Shown one piece after another: positions 47,703 through 58,977 of a stretch of DNA of 64,000 bases. A program made the position numbers and the translations under genes. This DNA comes from Oscheius sp. JU75 (Eukaryota > Nematoda > Chromadorea > Rhabditida > Rhabditidae), in the NCBI GenBank assembly GCA_037178855.1, contig JASJZC010000004.1, positions 1,860,001 to 1,924,000 on the forward strand, given 5' to 3'. Each line of letters opens with the position of its first letter. Positions within the stretch are counted from its first letter, which is position 1. The notes under the pieces are model-generated. The model ran no database searches and was not told where the DNA came from. It was given only the letters and a program-made list of their open reading frames with translations.

Positions 47703-48538
47703 CGTGACCGCCCGTGTAAAACTGCGCTATTCTATTGATTTTATTTTACTACCGGGGAAAATCAGCTGATGTCTACAGTTTCTCGCAGGAAAACGAGTGT
47801 TTGTAGGGATAAAGACCGTGTGAGGTGAGTGGGGTCAGGCGGCTAGAAACAGACAAAATCAGAGACGCAGTGGCATGCCGACGGAATATATCGGCTCTTT
47901 CGCTCGTCCTACATGCCCGGAATCAGCGAACATGAGAATTGTATGTACTTCTTGCAGAAGTAGAATGAGTATTGTGCATCGTTAGATGTCTCCAAGCAAA
48001 ATTGGCGATAGAACCATCATTGTAGGAGCATTTTCACGGCAAAATGTATGAGAATGTGAACAATTCCATAAAGAAACGAACTGGAAAGTGGAAAAGCTGT
48101 CACATGTACTTCGAAACGCGCGCGCAAATTTCAGATTGCTGTAGATTTCGTATCAAGAACAACATTTGTAAAAAGACAATACTTTATTCACTTCTGTTAC
48201 TTGAATAGGTTGTTGGTAGGTACAATCTTTGCGAAAGGATAAAACCCATATCGAACGACAGAGTGCCGAACTGCAATATACAGGGTCTAGGTACAAGAGG
48301 AACCTGAGGAAGAATTACTGAAAGGTCGATGGGTCCAAGGAGTACACAATAATACATACGGGAAACCTGCCTTTTTAGGAAAAAGCTCATTTGTGAAGAA
48401 GATGATCGAAAGCACCGCAGCCTTTGAAGACTAGACAAAGTACAAAAGGGAATGATGGTCTACAGAAAAGTTTTAGACAGGATTGCCATTAGAGATCGGC
48501 CAGATTTTTGAGAGGGAAGGAGGCTGCGGTACCTCATG
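47703..48538. other. Intergenic region
   Basis: No supported gene. The minus-strand frame 48184-48438 has no recognisable features. Confidence 0.35.
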
Positions 48539-48956
48539 TCATATCTCTATCGGAGCCGGCTTTCGACCAGTCGTTCCGGGCTGATGGAGGGCCAGGTGTC
48601 TGAAAGTTATCCGTATTTTGACAGTTCAGGAGAATGCAAGCTGAACAATTGGTTCTAGCTGGAAATGAGAAGAACTGAAAAAGCACCTGTCTCTTTGGAC
48701 CCGTTGACATCCATAATAGCAGGCCAAGGCGCCACCGATAATAATCAACGCAATGATGATGAAGAGCAGTGCGTAGACGGCTCGATGGATACTGTCCACT
48801 CGGTCCTGTATCCGTCTCGTCGTCTCATAGTTGTCATAGATTATTCCTGTTCAAGAATGGTAACAGAAGTGAGACTCGTCTACCTAATAGTGCATTGATG
48901 ACAGCTTTCTGCTCTTCGCGAAGAGACTGCCCATATGGATCCACCCTAGACATCAT
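48539..48956 (-). CDS. Single-pass membrane protein, unrecognised (3' part of a gene)
   Basis: The exon starting MMSRVDPYGQSLREEQKAV is joined by a short intron (about 48845-48890) to a segment IIYDNYETTRRIQDRVDSI, followed directly by a strong transmembrane helix ALLFIIIALIIIGGALACYY. A further intron leads to the C-terminus HLALHQPGTTGRKPAPIEI and a stop. The juxtamembrane part is charged and probably helical, as in t-SNARE-like or tail-anchored proteins, but no signature proves it. Upstream exons toward 49265 (for example GASRVSYSSEYTNYLD) may belong to it. Confidence 0.55.
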
Positions 48957-50811
48957 TGGCGGCTCATTTCTGAAATTTTTTATCTTCGGAGAATCTCTTA
49001 TGTCCAGATAATTCGTATATTCTGACGAGTAAGACACACGCGAAGCACCTGTGGATAAACAAGGGCTAATCGAGAAAGGCACGAGGGAGTAAACAAATGA
49101 TTCGAAAAGAAAGGTTGAGGTATGCGTCCTCTCCCGAAGAGCAGTGAAGCGCATTCGAATCCGGAAACCGCCAGAGATCTCATGGTTTCGTTCATGAGTC
49201 GAAAGTGAAAATTGTTTGCCGCTCCCTTTGCAACCCCCTCGAGGCATATTTGGCCGAGGAAACAACTACGTGAATGAGATTTGTTTATTCGTCTGGTGGG
49301 AAGTTTGTTCTAATGGGAAATGCCCATTAGAGAAAGGGCTGGGAACACGCGCGTCAAAAGTTGTTGCCTGGTCACGAAGACTCTTGTCTTTTCACTCGGC
49401 AATTAGAGAGAGGGAGACAGAGGATGCTAATTCCTCGATTCCAAAGATAAAGTTCTGCTGTTTTGACCACCGACGATTGTTTATTGCCTGACCATGGCTT
49501 GTTCATTACGTAAACATTGTCCCTCTCTACACATCCGGTCAATCAATCTCCGGGAGAGAGAACAAAAAAGAGTAGGTTGGACTCACAGATAAGTGTGTTG
49601 CATTCGAGAGAGAAAGAGAGATGTCAGAGTCTGTTTGAGCAGAACAAACACAAATTCCTGGCAATTAAATTACTATCGGACTGGCAGCTAAGTCGAGAGA
49701 TCTAACGAGAAGGTGACCGACTCAATGAACGTGGAAATCAAACTTCCTCTCCGGCCCGTGCTCCCTCTAAACGACGAGAAGGAGCGAAGAATCCCGACTC
49801 ATTAGGCGGAAAAAGGAGCGAGATCTCACATGGATTAGTGGTCAAGAGGAGAGTGCTAATTTGCGAGTTATGAGTGAACTAATTGAAGAAGAAAGAGGGA
49901 ACATATTGTGTTAGAGAGTCGACTACAAAGGATGATGTCCTCTATTCATGGAATAGAGAACAAAGTCGTTTCTCAAAGAGCCTTGTCCAATCATAGTCAC
50001 AAGTTTCAAAAAAGTTCGGCTATGAATTTCTAATGGCCAAGTGTTCCTCGCCCGAATGTTGTCAAGGCCTCAGCCGGACAACAAAAATAGCGGAATGAAA
50101 CGCGATATTCAATTAGAGGGGAGGGTTACTTCTCTAGCCTTGAAATTCGAGTTGCGGAGCTCGTTTTTGGAAAGAGAAACAAAAGAAAACAAAAGAGAGT
50201 GAGAGAGAGTAAAGAGCTCGTATCCGCTTGCTCAATTAAAAGTCGCAGCTGGCGCTTCTGAGATGGATTGGTTGAAACATTGCGGTCGACTGAAACATAT
50301 TTGATTGACTACCTCTGTCAGAGAGTAGCCTAAACATTTGGAGCTACTGGCAGTCTGAGTAGAAGAAGACACAACACTGTCCTAAACAAAGAATCTAGAA
50401 AGTCTTGAGACAGAGAACAGTCTATGTGAAACAGCTCTCAACGCTTTCCACGTCTACACATCCGTAGCATCCCCCAGCCAGATCCACGAATAAGTATAAC
50501 TCTGCCGATTAATGGTCGAGCTAGTAGTACACGCAACAAGACTTACAGGACTCTCTCATGACGGTGAAACTCGTAATGGGTCTCTCTGGCCGAAGGAGTG
50601 GTCATGAGAACGAGGAATACCTAGTACAGGTAAAGTATATAAAGTACTGGGGAGAGTCATTCATTCATATTCATCAGAAGTGAGGCCCGAGTAGTTGAAT
50701 AATTAGCGAAGGCAAAAAGCCCGCTGCCTGGGATTTACCTCATTAAGTCGTAGTTGTAGTAGTCCATGAGAAGCTGAATAAATTGTTTCGAGAGGGAATC
50801 CCAAAGGACCT
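48957..50811. other. Intergenic or upstream region, purine-rich
   Basis: About 1.85 kb. The left 300 bp may hold 5' exons of the membrane-protein gene. The rest (49300-50700) is A/G-rich (many GAGAGA stretches, for example at 49605-49622 and 50190-50212) and shows no supported frame. Confidence 0.4.
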
Positions 50812-51640
50812 TTATTGGATGAGGAAGATGCTCTCGGCGATGGCACGAGTGACCTGGTAGGGATCGCAGTTGGAAGCGGGTCTTCTGTCCTCGAGATATC
50901 CTTTTCCCTCTTGGGCGACCTGGCGAGGAACTCTGATGGAAGAGCCACGATTGGCGATACCCCAGCTGAAGTGATCGGCCGAACTCGTCTCATGACGGCC
51001 AGTCAGATGACGCAGATTGTCCTTACCGCCATTGGGATCGTAGACAGCCATCGAGGCCAGATGCGTCCTTTCCAACTTTTGCATGGCTGCTTTGATGACT
51101 TCGAGTCCTCCATCACGACGCATAGCTTCAGTGGAGAAGTTGGTGTAACAGCCAGCCCCGTTCTATTCACCCATTGTCACTTTGGGCTTCGGGTCGAAGG
51201 AGACAGACTCCAAACTGCTCAGCCACACGCCACAGAATATATCTGGCCATCCAGAGCTCGTCACCCATGCTGATACCTTCACAGCAGCCGATCTGGAACT
51301 CCCACTGGCCGGGAGTCACTTCCGCATTTGTGCCGAAAATTTTGAGGCCAGCATGAAGACAGGCTCTGTAGTGTGTCTCGAGAAATTCCCGTCCGAAAAT
51401 ACGATCAACCCCGACAGCACAGTAGTAGGGTCCTTGTGGTGACGGATAGCCGATTCCTCACAGGCAGCTCGATGATTGTACTTCGTCGGGTTCATCTCGG
51501 CATCCAGCGTCGCACAGAGAACCAGACAGTTGTAGCCTCCTAGCAAGGGATCCGGATAGACGACTACCGCAGAAATACATTCGACTCACGTCCCGTAGCC
51601 TGTCCCTCGAGTAGTCATTCCAGAGTGATCTCGTCCAAGT
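50812..51640 (-). pseudogene. Glutamine synthetase pseudogene, intronless
   Basis: Clear type II glutamine synthetase sequence in three reading frames. Recognisable blocks in order are [119 protein letters not shown] and [16 protein letters not shown]. Breaks: a frameshift near 51570; loss of the segment with the metal-binding EQEYT motif near 51440 (also changing frame); a one-base shift near 51208 between FGV and VSFDPKP; and TAG at 51163-51165 in place of the conserved Trp of WNGAG. No introns interrupt it although neighbours are intron-rich, which suggests a retrocopy. AATAAA overlaps its stop codon. Confidence 0.82.
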
Positions 51641-51946
51641 TTCGATGTTTTGATGCAAAAATTTTGTTCTCTAGAAACTCATTCAAAACTCTTTATTACC
51701 TAAGCAAATTAAGAGTTGTCACTATTCGCAACTTCGCAGTTGTTGCCATTGTCTCCTCTGATGAGATAGTAGACTTGGCGAGAGCAGTTCCATGGTCAGA
51801 GAGCGCGTACCGTGAGAGAACTCTTCACACTCAAAGAATTAACTTAGTCACGTACCTATCCAATACCAAGCATTTCAAGGTTGTTGTCTAGACAGCCTCT
51901 TGTTTAGAGACAGGTTGCAACTTCGAATCCATGACTAAAGATTTCG
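51641..51946. other. Intergenic stretch left of a small secreted-protein gene
   Basis: An 88-codon plus-strand frame spans 51625-51891 but has no recognisable features. Nothing else is visible. Confidence 0.3.
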
Positions 51947-52256
51947 TCATATTCTTGGATTCCGACCAGCTATCCGGCAATTTAGACTCCGACGGAAGTT
52001 GTTCCATTGGCCCGAACCGATAGCATCGTTCTTACTGAAGCTATCTTTCTAGAAGAAGAGTAAGAGTAACAGTCAAGGAAGAAACCTCCCAATTGGTCAT
52101 TCGATAGTCCCATTTCTTCGAAGCATCGGGACATTGTATCTGGTTATCGTGATTGAAGGCGGTATAATTTCCATTAACAAGAAGGACAAAGAAGAGCGTA
52201 AGAAACTGGGACTCTAGGTCAATTGGTAAAGAAATAGAACTCACCAGCCGATTCAT
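51947..52256 (-). CDS. Small secreted protein, unrecognised
   Basis: Three exons are inferred: MNRLV, a 38-nt intron, FLTLFFVLLVNGNYTAFNHD through KKWDYRMTNWE, a 37-nt intron, then KDSFSKNDAIGSGQWNNFRR ending CRIAGRNPRI. The spliced product has about 78 residues with a classic signal peptide (hydrophobic run directly after the first five residues) and two cysteines in the mature part. Both introns have GT..AG ends and pyrimidine-rich acceptors. No family known to me. Confidence 0.5.
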
Positions 52257-52495
52257 GATGATCACTTCTAACTGTTTGCCACATTTTATTTTTCTTCTCT
52301 TTATTTTGTTTTTACAATTACCTCTTCCTCCGGATACATTTATGTACAACTACCGTGTTCCACCTCGTCCAGGAAAATCGGATACGTGATTGCGTATTTT
52401 GCAAAAAACAAGTCGACGTTGCCTCGTTCTCATCCATATCCCTCAAAATACCTTCTTTTATGTTCTTCTGCCGATTAATTGTGTCAACCCTTCAG

Positions 52496-54103
52496 ATGCA
52501 GTGGTTTCCTGGACCGTATGCTCTCGCCTGCCAAGTCACGCAGAAGAACAAGGCTCTTCTCGTTGTTTTCGTCGATGACGGATCGGAAAACAGCCAGAAA
52601 ATGAACTCTTTCTGGGAGCAGGTACGATATTCATTGCATGTTCTGACGCTATCTCTTTACAGACTTCTCAAAAGGATTTTGGATGCCCCGTGGTTGCAGT
52701 ACACTTCAAGACATCGGACGCAACTTTCAAGAATTTCACCTGTACGTTTCAATATGTTACTCTAACATATCGTCCGCTTTCAGACCCGACTCCAGTGCTG
52801 CCGGCTACGTATTTCATCGACGAAACTTCGACTGTGGTCAAAATTCTGACTCTATCGGATGCCGACAGTTTCTACGACTTCTCTTCACAGATCCAAGGAG
52901 TTGTCATGGTAGGTTCCTTTATCACCGCATATTCTTTTCCTTTTCAGCAGTTCAAATCTAAAAACACGGTTGTCGAGAGTAGCCAATCGAGTGTCGACAC
53001 GAACATTTCACAGCCACAAACTTCGTTAGACGAGAAAGTCAAGCGGTAAGTTTGTCCTTGATCTTTTTTGCAATCAATTGTAGAGCGAAGGAGCTGCTGG
53101 AGAAAAAGCGTCTTGACGACGAGGCAAAAAAGAAGGCCGAACAGAAAGAAAAGGAGCTAGACCGAATTCGTTCGGGCAAACTGATGCAAGAGGCTGCTCA
53201 AAAGAGACAAGAACAGGAACTTGCCGAGTCGGCTGCTCAACGTCGTCGTGAGAAATTGCAAGCAGAAGCCGAGAAGGAACGTGTTCGTGCCCAAATCAAA
53301 GCTGATCGCGAAGAACGCGAATTCCGCCAGCAGAGAGGAGCTCAACAGACTTCGGAGCCTACTAACCCAGTCGAAGAAACCCGACAGCCTCTTCGAGTCG
53401 AATCTGACAGGCAAATTGTTTTTCGATTGAGAAAAACACTAAATTCAGATGCCGTGTCCAAGTACGTCTTCCTGACAACAAGACCTTCGTTGAAGAGTTT
53501 GCTTCCACCGATAAGCTGCTTGTTTTGGCTGAAAGAATCACATCTGTAAGTTGCCTTTTCACCATTTGTACTCTCAGGTTCAGTCGGGCGAAGTGAGCGG
53601 TCCCTTCCACATCGTCCAGCCATATCCTCGTCATGTTTACACCGCGGAAGAAATGGACAAATCATTCGTCCATCTCTATCTTACTCCCTCATGCACTTTG
53701 GCTGTTGAACAGGTTACTCATGTTTTGTTTCATAGACATATCTCTTTAGAAAAAGTCTGGCTCGTCTGCCATGGTCTCCTCCAATCCTCTTGGACTGCTC
53801 AGCTATCTCTTCTCCCTGCTCATTCTCTCTCCTCTCAGCTACGGATTCGTCTTGATCAGGAGTCTTTTTGGCGGAGGAAACAACACGACCACCTCTTCGC
53901 AGAAGAAGAAGGACGACCCTTCCGGTGGTAGGCAGAGATCCACTCCAGGTGGAGATGCCACAGTTCGTCGCGTCAGTTCTATCTTTCTTGCACCGAAAAA
54001 ATTGTTTGATTTTCAGAGAGGAAACGTTTCGGGTCTCGACAACCCGAATGGCAACGACGATCCCGAAGCAAGATGGAACGGTAATTCGACGCAGTTCATG
54101 TAA
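52496..54103 (+). CDS. ubxn4: UBX-domain protein 4 (UBXN4/erasin/UBXD2)
   Basis: ER-membrane p97/VCP cofactor for ERAD, about 430 residues. The N-terminal thioredoxin-like (UAS-like) part reads MQWFPGPYALACQV, LLVVFVDDGS and TYFIDETSTVVKIL. A long charged coiled coil follows (AKELLEKKRLDDEAKKKAEQ and onward), then the UBX domain with CRVQVRLPDKTFVEEF and GPFHIVQPYPRHVYT. A hydrophobic hairpin LGLLSYLFSLLILSPLSYGF comes next, and the diagnostic end WNGNSTQFM matches the NGNSTQ-M end of UBXN4. The start ATG follows a CCTTCAG acceptor with no spacer, so the 5' UTR would be just the spliced leader. The stop at 54101-54103 is 194 bp before cutC on the same strand. Confidence 0.9.
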
Positions 54104-54297
54104 AACCCCTGTGAGAATCTTTTAATTGATTCCCTGCTAGTCGTCCACATTCTGTTGTGATCCTCCATTTTCATTCCAGAACCGGGTGAACACTTTTTAC
54201 ATAAACTTTTTAGTCGAGTACGTTTTCACATTAACGACCAGGGTCTCCGCATAGTTTTTCTCGAAGGTTGAAGTTTTTCAACCACAGGATTCAGAGA

Positions 54298-55213
54298 ATG
54301 AGTCACACTGGACTCGAGATATGTGTCGATTCTCTCCAATCTGCCATGAATGCAGCTCGGGGTCGTTGTGACCAGTTAGAAGTCTGTAGTTCTCTTTCGC
54401 TGGGAGGGCTAACTCCTTCCGTTGGTAAGTCTGATTCAGATTGAACTGAAAGTTTTGACAGGACTTGTCCAATCGATCCAGGAAAACGTTTCTAAAATCA
54501 GCCCTTCCGTTCAACTGATGATCATGATTCGACCCAGATCCGGGAACTTTGTTTATACGAAAGAAGAGATTGAAGTCATGAGAAGTGATCTCATTCTACT
54601 CTCTGACAGATTTCCTTCGGCTGGCATCGTTTTCGGCATCTTGAGAAAAGACAATAGTCTGGACGAAGAGGCAATGTCTGAACTCATCTCACTGGTCGGA
54701 AAAGAGAAGAAACTCACCCTCCACAGAGCTTTTGACTTTATTCCCGATTGGAAAGAGGGAATTGACTGTGCTGTTCGACTCGGATTCAGCAGTATTCTTA
54801 CGAGGTGATTGATGTTTTCAGATAAAAATGGAGGTTCAGCGGTCAACGAGCGACTGCCATGGAAGGTACAGAAAGTCTGACAAAAATTGTAAGCTATTCA
54901 AAAGAGAAGGGCATCAGGATCATCGTTGGTGGGTGACAAATGTTTCAAAAAAAGGGGAAATAGGATCTGGTGTGAAGTCTTCCAACATAAAGGAGCTCTG
55001 TCGGGACACGAAGGCTGTCTTCTATCACGGGTCGGCGTCTGTCACTGTACAATCGGATGTGAGTCCAATTGCTTTCAAAAGAATTAAAATTATCAGGTAT
55101 CTCCAGCTCCATTCCCCATGGGTTCGGCTGAAACTGAGGTGATCAAGGAGACCAGTCAGGAAGAGGTTTCTGCCATGAGAGACGCCATCTTCGAGGCATT
55201 TGTAGGAATCTAG
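54298..55213 (+). CDS. cutc: CutC family protein (copper homeostasis)
   Basis: TIM-barrel protein of about 245 residues. It opens LEICVDSLQSAMNAARGRCD, continues LCSSLSLGGLTPSVGLVQSI-like sequence, and has VQLMIMIRPRSGNFVYTKEE, GIVFGILRKDNSLDEEAM and LTLHRAFDFIPDWKEG. These are the IRPRxGDFxYS-like, GxVFG and HRAFD motifs of CutC. The C-terminal exons read SGQRATAMEGTESL, IRIIVGGSGVKSSNIKEL and FYHGSASVTVQSD. Introns at about 54437, 54806, 54934 and 55060 are short. The role in copper handling is known from bacteria and proposed for animal orthologues. Confidence 0.92.
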
Positions 55214-55973
55214 TACGTAAGCTGCGGTTCGGTTCCTCCTATTTCGATTATTGAATAAAGTTTCACAGCGGAGATGGTCGAAGACTCTTGAAAAAGCTGA
55301 CAAGAGTTATCAACTGTCTTTTGTTACTAAAATCCTCCCACAAATTCAGACGGATAGGGGCTCTTGCCCAAATAAATATGACAATGAATTACTGTGACAT
55401 AATAAAAAGAGCTAATTGAGCGGAACATCGTCCGGTTCTCGGGGTCACAAGGCTATACCCACAGTTCCACTGGCAGCTTTTTGCCCGATGGTTCTGCAGA
55501 ATCAGACCCCGAAAAGAGTATCGTAGGGTCTTACTGTCCCTGATCTCCTCAGTTCAGTCCCCGTTTCCAGCCTGGCATGCCATCGGCTAATCTCATTAAA
55601 TGGCAGCTTCGTCAAGGCGCCAAGGCTGCGACCACACACCTGTTTCGAGACCCCAGAGGGCTGTGTCCCAGCTTTTTCTGTCTTCTTCTGTCGGACCGTA
55701 ATTCCCGACTACTTTTAAGGCGGCACTGACTCGCGACAGACGTACCTTCTCTTCTCTCTCTTGCCATCCTCTAGCCTAAAGACATCACAGCAGGAGGGAA
55801 ACATTTCCTCGAGGCCTTCTCCCAAGCTAGTACTAATCTCTATGACCCGTCCGATTTGTCTGTTTTTCTGTGGCAGGAACAAGTTTGTCTCTGTCGAGCT
55901 CTTGTTCTAGTAGCTTTGAAAGTTTAAGTTTCCCTCTTAAACTTTTTTATCTTTCTACAAAAGCATTTGCAGA
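55214..55973. other. Intergenic region
   Basis: No supported gene. It contains AATAAA-like signals just after cutC (about 55254 and 55400), consistent with its 3' end. A TTTGCAG acceptor stands at its right border. Confidence 0.4.
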
Positions 55974-56815
55974 ATGAAACTGCTACTTCTGACAACCTTC
56001 GTCGTTTTGCTTGAAGCCCGTTCGACGCCAATCCAGTGAGTTTGTAATATGCGCAACAGATAGAATCTCTTCCTTCCGGCTGGTTTTTGATGCGATCTCT
56101 CTTCATATGATTATAGTAGATCAGGTGTTCCTTCCCCCAATTGCAGTGGCGGGGAAATCAGCGTAACTGGGGATGTAATCGCGCGCGAGTGAAAGGCTTT
56201 ATAAATCTTCACTTTCAGAGACAAAATCAGAAGAATACTTGACTTCATGCAGACGGTCAAGGGTAACGGAGCTCTGGCCATTTCCACGGTACTGTTACTA
56301 GAAAAGAATGAGTAAAAGATAGTCTTTAGCCGACAGGTTTGTATCCAGTGAATGAGATCAATGAGGACAACATCCCCAGCATCTTCGGATTTCATGGAGC
56401 TCTGAGACGGGAGCTGGAAGAGGCCAAAGCTGAGGCCAAGCAGAAGGGGAAGTCGTTCATCTCCGAGAAATTCTCAGCCGACAACGACATCAATTTGGCT
56501 AAAAGGAATGACAAACAACAGATCTCCTCAGCCCCTCAGGCTCCCAGACTCAGATCCAACAAACCTCGCGGTCCTCCTCACCGTCCTCCAGTCCATGCCT
56601 CTGGGTACAATGCTGCCAACAACGCTCCTTCTTTCGGCGGAGTCTTCAATCCTCCCTTTGATAGCGAGTCGAACATTGATGCCAATGCTCAAACAGAAAA
56701 GGAAGCTGGCGGATTGCATGCTGCAAACAAAGGCGGATGGACTCTTGCTCCCTCGAATGTCAAGGTTCCTGAGATTGCTCCCGAGTTCGGAGAAGATATT
56801 GCAATCGGTCTGTAG
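55974..56815 (+). CDS. Secreted low-complexity protein, unrecognised
   Basis: The start ATG lies one base after TTTGCAG. A signal peptide MKLLLLTTFVVLLEARST is followed by an intron of about 185 nt, the exon DKIRRILDFMQTVKGNG, a 50-nt intron and a long last exon. That exon contains VNEINEDNIPSIFGFHGALR, a charged helix (RELEEAKAEAKQKGKS), a P/R/H-rich stretch (KPRGPPHRPPVHASGY) and NAANNAPSFGGVFNPPFDSE, then stops at 56813-56815. The length is about 200 residues without cysteines after the signal. It could be a cuticle-associated or other secreted protein; nothing identifies it. Confidence 0.65.
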
Positions 56816-56865
56816 AAGAAAGTGGCAGAAGAACTTTTGGCTGTACATATCGTTTGGTTGTAACT

Positions 56866-58812
56866 TCATTCATAAATTTCAAAGAAACCCGCTTTCTCGA
56901 GCATGTCAGCCACTTGCACGAAAACATCTTCCATCTTCGGACGAGCTGAGCACTCTTCCGACCACATTCTGAACTTTGAATTTCTCTAAACAGTTGACCA
57001 ATACCTCTCGATGAGTTCTTTAATATCAGCAGGACAAAACTTGTCATCGAAGACTGGACGTGTTCCTTCTTGAACAGCGCTGAGCAGAGCCAAGAATCCG
57101 AATCCGTCATGGGGCCGCCTCCGGTGAATCATTTCCCAGAAAGCAATTCCAAGGCTGTAGACATCGCACTTCTCGTTGTAGGATCCAGCCTTGGACTTTG
57201 CCACGACCTCGGGCGCCATGTAGATTACTGTCCCAACACTGAGCAATATTTTTCTGACTCATAAACAAAACTCACTCGACCGTCATTCCCGTGTCCACCG
57301 TCGCGCACAGACCAAAGTCACTAATCTTGAGTCTTGAGCCCCCATCACCTAGTAACATGTTCGCTCTGAGCTTGATTTTTTTAAAAAACAAAGTCTCTTG
57401 GGCTCACGGTTTGACATCTCTGTGGACCAGCCTCTTCTTGTGAAGGAACGCCAGTGCCGAGGAGGCCTGCCTGCACCAGTTCAAGGGCACAGTTATTGTG
57501 TAATCGTTCTTTCTGTTGTAGATAGCTGGAAAACATTTGTTATAGGAACACAAAATGTTCAACCTTCGTGCACAGATCCGCACTCCATATATTCCATGAG
57601 TATTCCCTGTGGTTTGTCTCTCTCGGTCGGAGAAGCAAACAACACTCCTCTGGATTGTACAATGTTGGGATGAGTCACAGTCTGCCAAAAAGTTGCCACA
57701 AAAAATAACGAAAGTCCCACCTTCAACAGGTAGCAGAGCTCTCTCGTAGCTGCCGCCTCCCATTGTTTGATTGTTCTGTCAAAATATTTCACTGCGACTC
57801 TTCTAAAACTTCTTTTGTTCGAAAGAAGTTGATGCAAAACCTGTAGAACTTTGTGGAAACCAACTGAACGGAGCCCTGTGATCCTCTTCCCAGGTGACGA
57901 ATATAGACGAGATCCTCGGGATAGAATACTTCGAGATCTTCCTCGAGCATCAACGAGTTCCTCTTTATACTGGGGGAGGATTGTGAGACAGGGATGACTG
58001 TGGGTGCTTTGATACTGTCCAGACCCAGGAAGCGAGAGGACCTGTTTTCCGAGGGTGGTTTGAGGGTTGAGGTTGAAGTTGAAGGGAGACTTGAGGATCG
58101 GGGACTGTGAGATTCATGAACCTGACGAAGAGACGACTCTCGTTTTGGAGGAGGTGGGGGTTGTCCTGACAAAGAAGCAGGCGCTTCCATGGATTGTTTG
58201 GCCAGATGTTCTCGAAAGATCGTCGATGTTGGAGCTTCAGAGATGGGTCGAGGCTGAAGACCATGAGGCGGAGTAGGCAGAGAACATACCCTCTCGCGTT
58301 GGAGACCAGCCGACTGTCTAAAAAAGCAAACATTGTTGGCAGAAGGAAAAGGGATCACCTGTAGATGACATTTGTAGTGCATGTCTTTTGGGCATGCAAC
58401 ATGGAAACTGAAAAAGATTAATGCGTACACATCGACCAATAAGAATACTTTCAATCTGACGAAGTCTTGTGAAAAAGTTGTCGGCGTTTATGGGAGAGTC
58501 GAAGCAGAGTTTCATTCGGTCAAAGGGCTCGATTGGACAGTCGAACAGGACATTCCGACTGTCCTCTTCATCCCGTTCAGGACGGACAGGTCCAGCCCTA
58601 AAAAGTGTTTGTTTGCCCAAACTCTTCAGCTGTTGTATTGGAAATGGAAGCGAGAAACTGACAATGGTACGGAGAACTTGGGGAAGCCTTCGCTCGATAA
58701 TATTCTGAAGAAGGGTCCCAGGTGGCGTTGTTTGTCTCCCAACTGAGCCTGTCCTCGAATCGGAGCCTGACCATGACGAATTAGACATGCCGATCCTTGT
58801 GCTACTATACAT
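56866..58812 (-). CDS. TAK1-like (MAP3K7/MOM-4 type) protein kinase
   Basis: About 520 residues with the kinase domain at the C-terminus. Seen: the glycine loop GRGSQGSV, VAVKYFDRT (VAVK lysine), HPNIVQSRGV, LMEYMECGSVHEG, FLHKKRLVHRDVKP (catalytic loop), LKISDFGLCATVD (DFG), VGTVIYMAPEVVAKSKAGSY and EKCDVYSLGIAFWEMIHRRR. The last resembles the [20 protein letters not shown] block of TAK1. The C-terminal lobe ends MWSEECSARPKMEDVF and the protein stops about 15 residues later. The N-terminal 280 residues are S/P-rich with a folded-looking part (SRNVLFDCPIEPFDRMKLCF). TAK1-type kinases activate JNK/p38 or NLK pathways. The TAB-binding tail of vertebrate TAK1 is missing. Confidence 0.82.
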
Positions 58813-58977
58813 GGCGGCTGGTTCATCTCTGACGTCAGGTTGGAGAGGGTCGAACTGATTGATAAGGAGGAAAGAGAGAAAAGGAAGATAACTCTAAACG
58901 TAGGACGTAAAGAGAGTGCAGGTTTGTTTATGAGAGAGTGACTCATCGACCGGAAAGACTTTATTCAAAGGAGGAGA

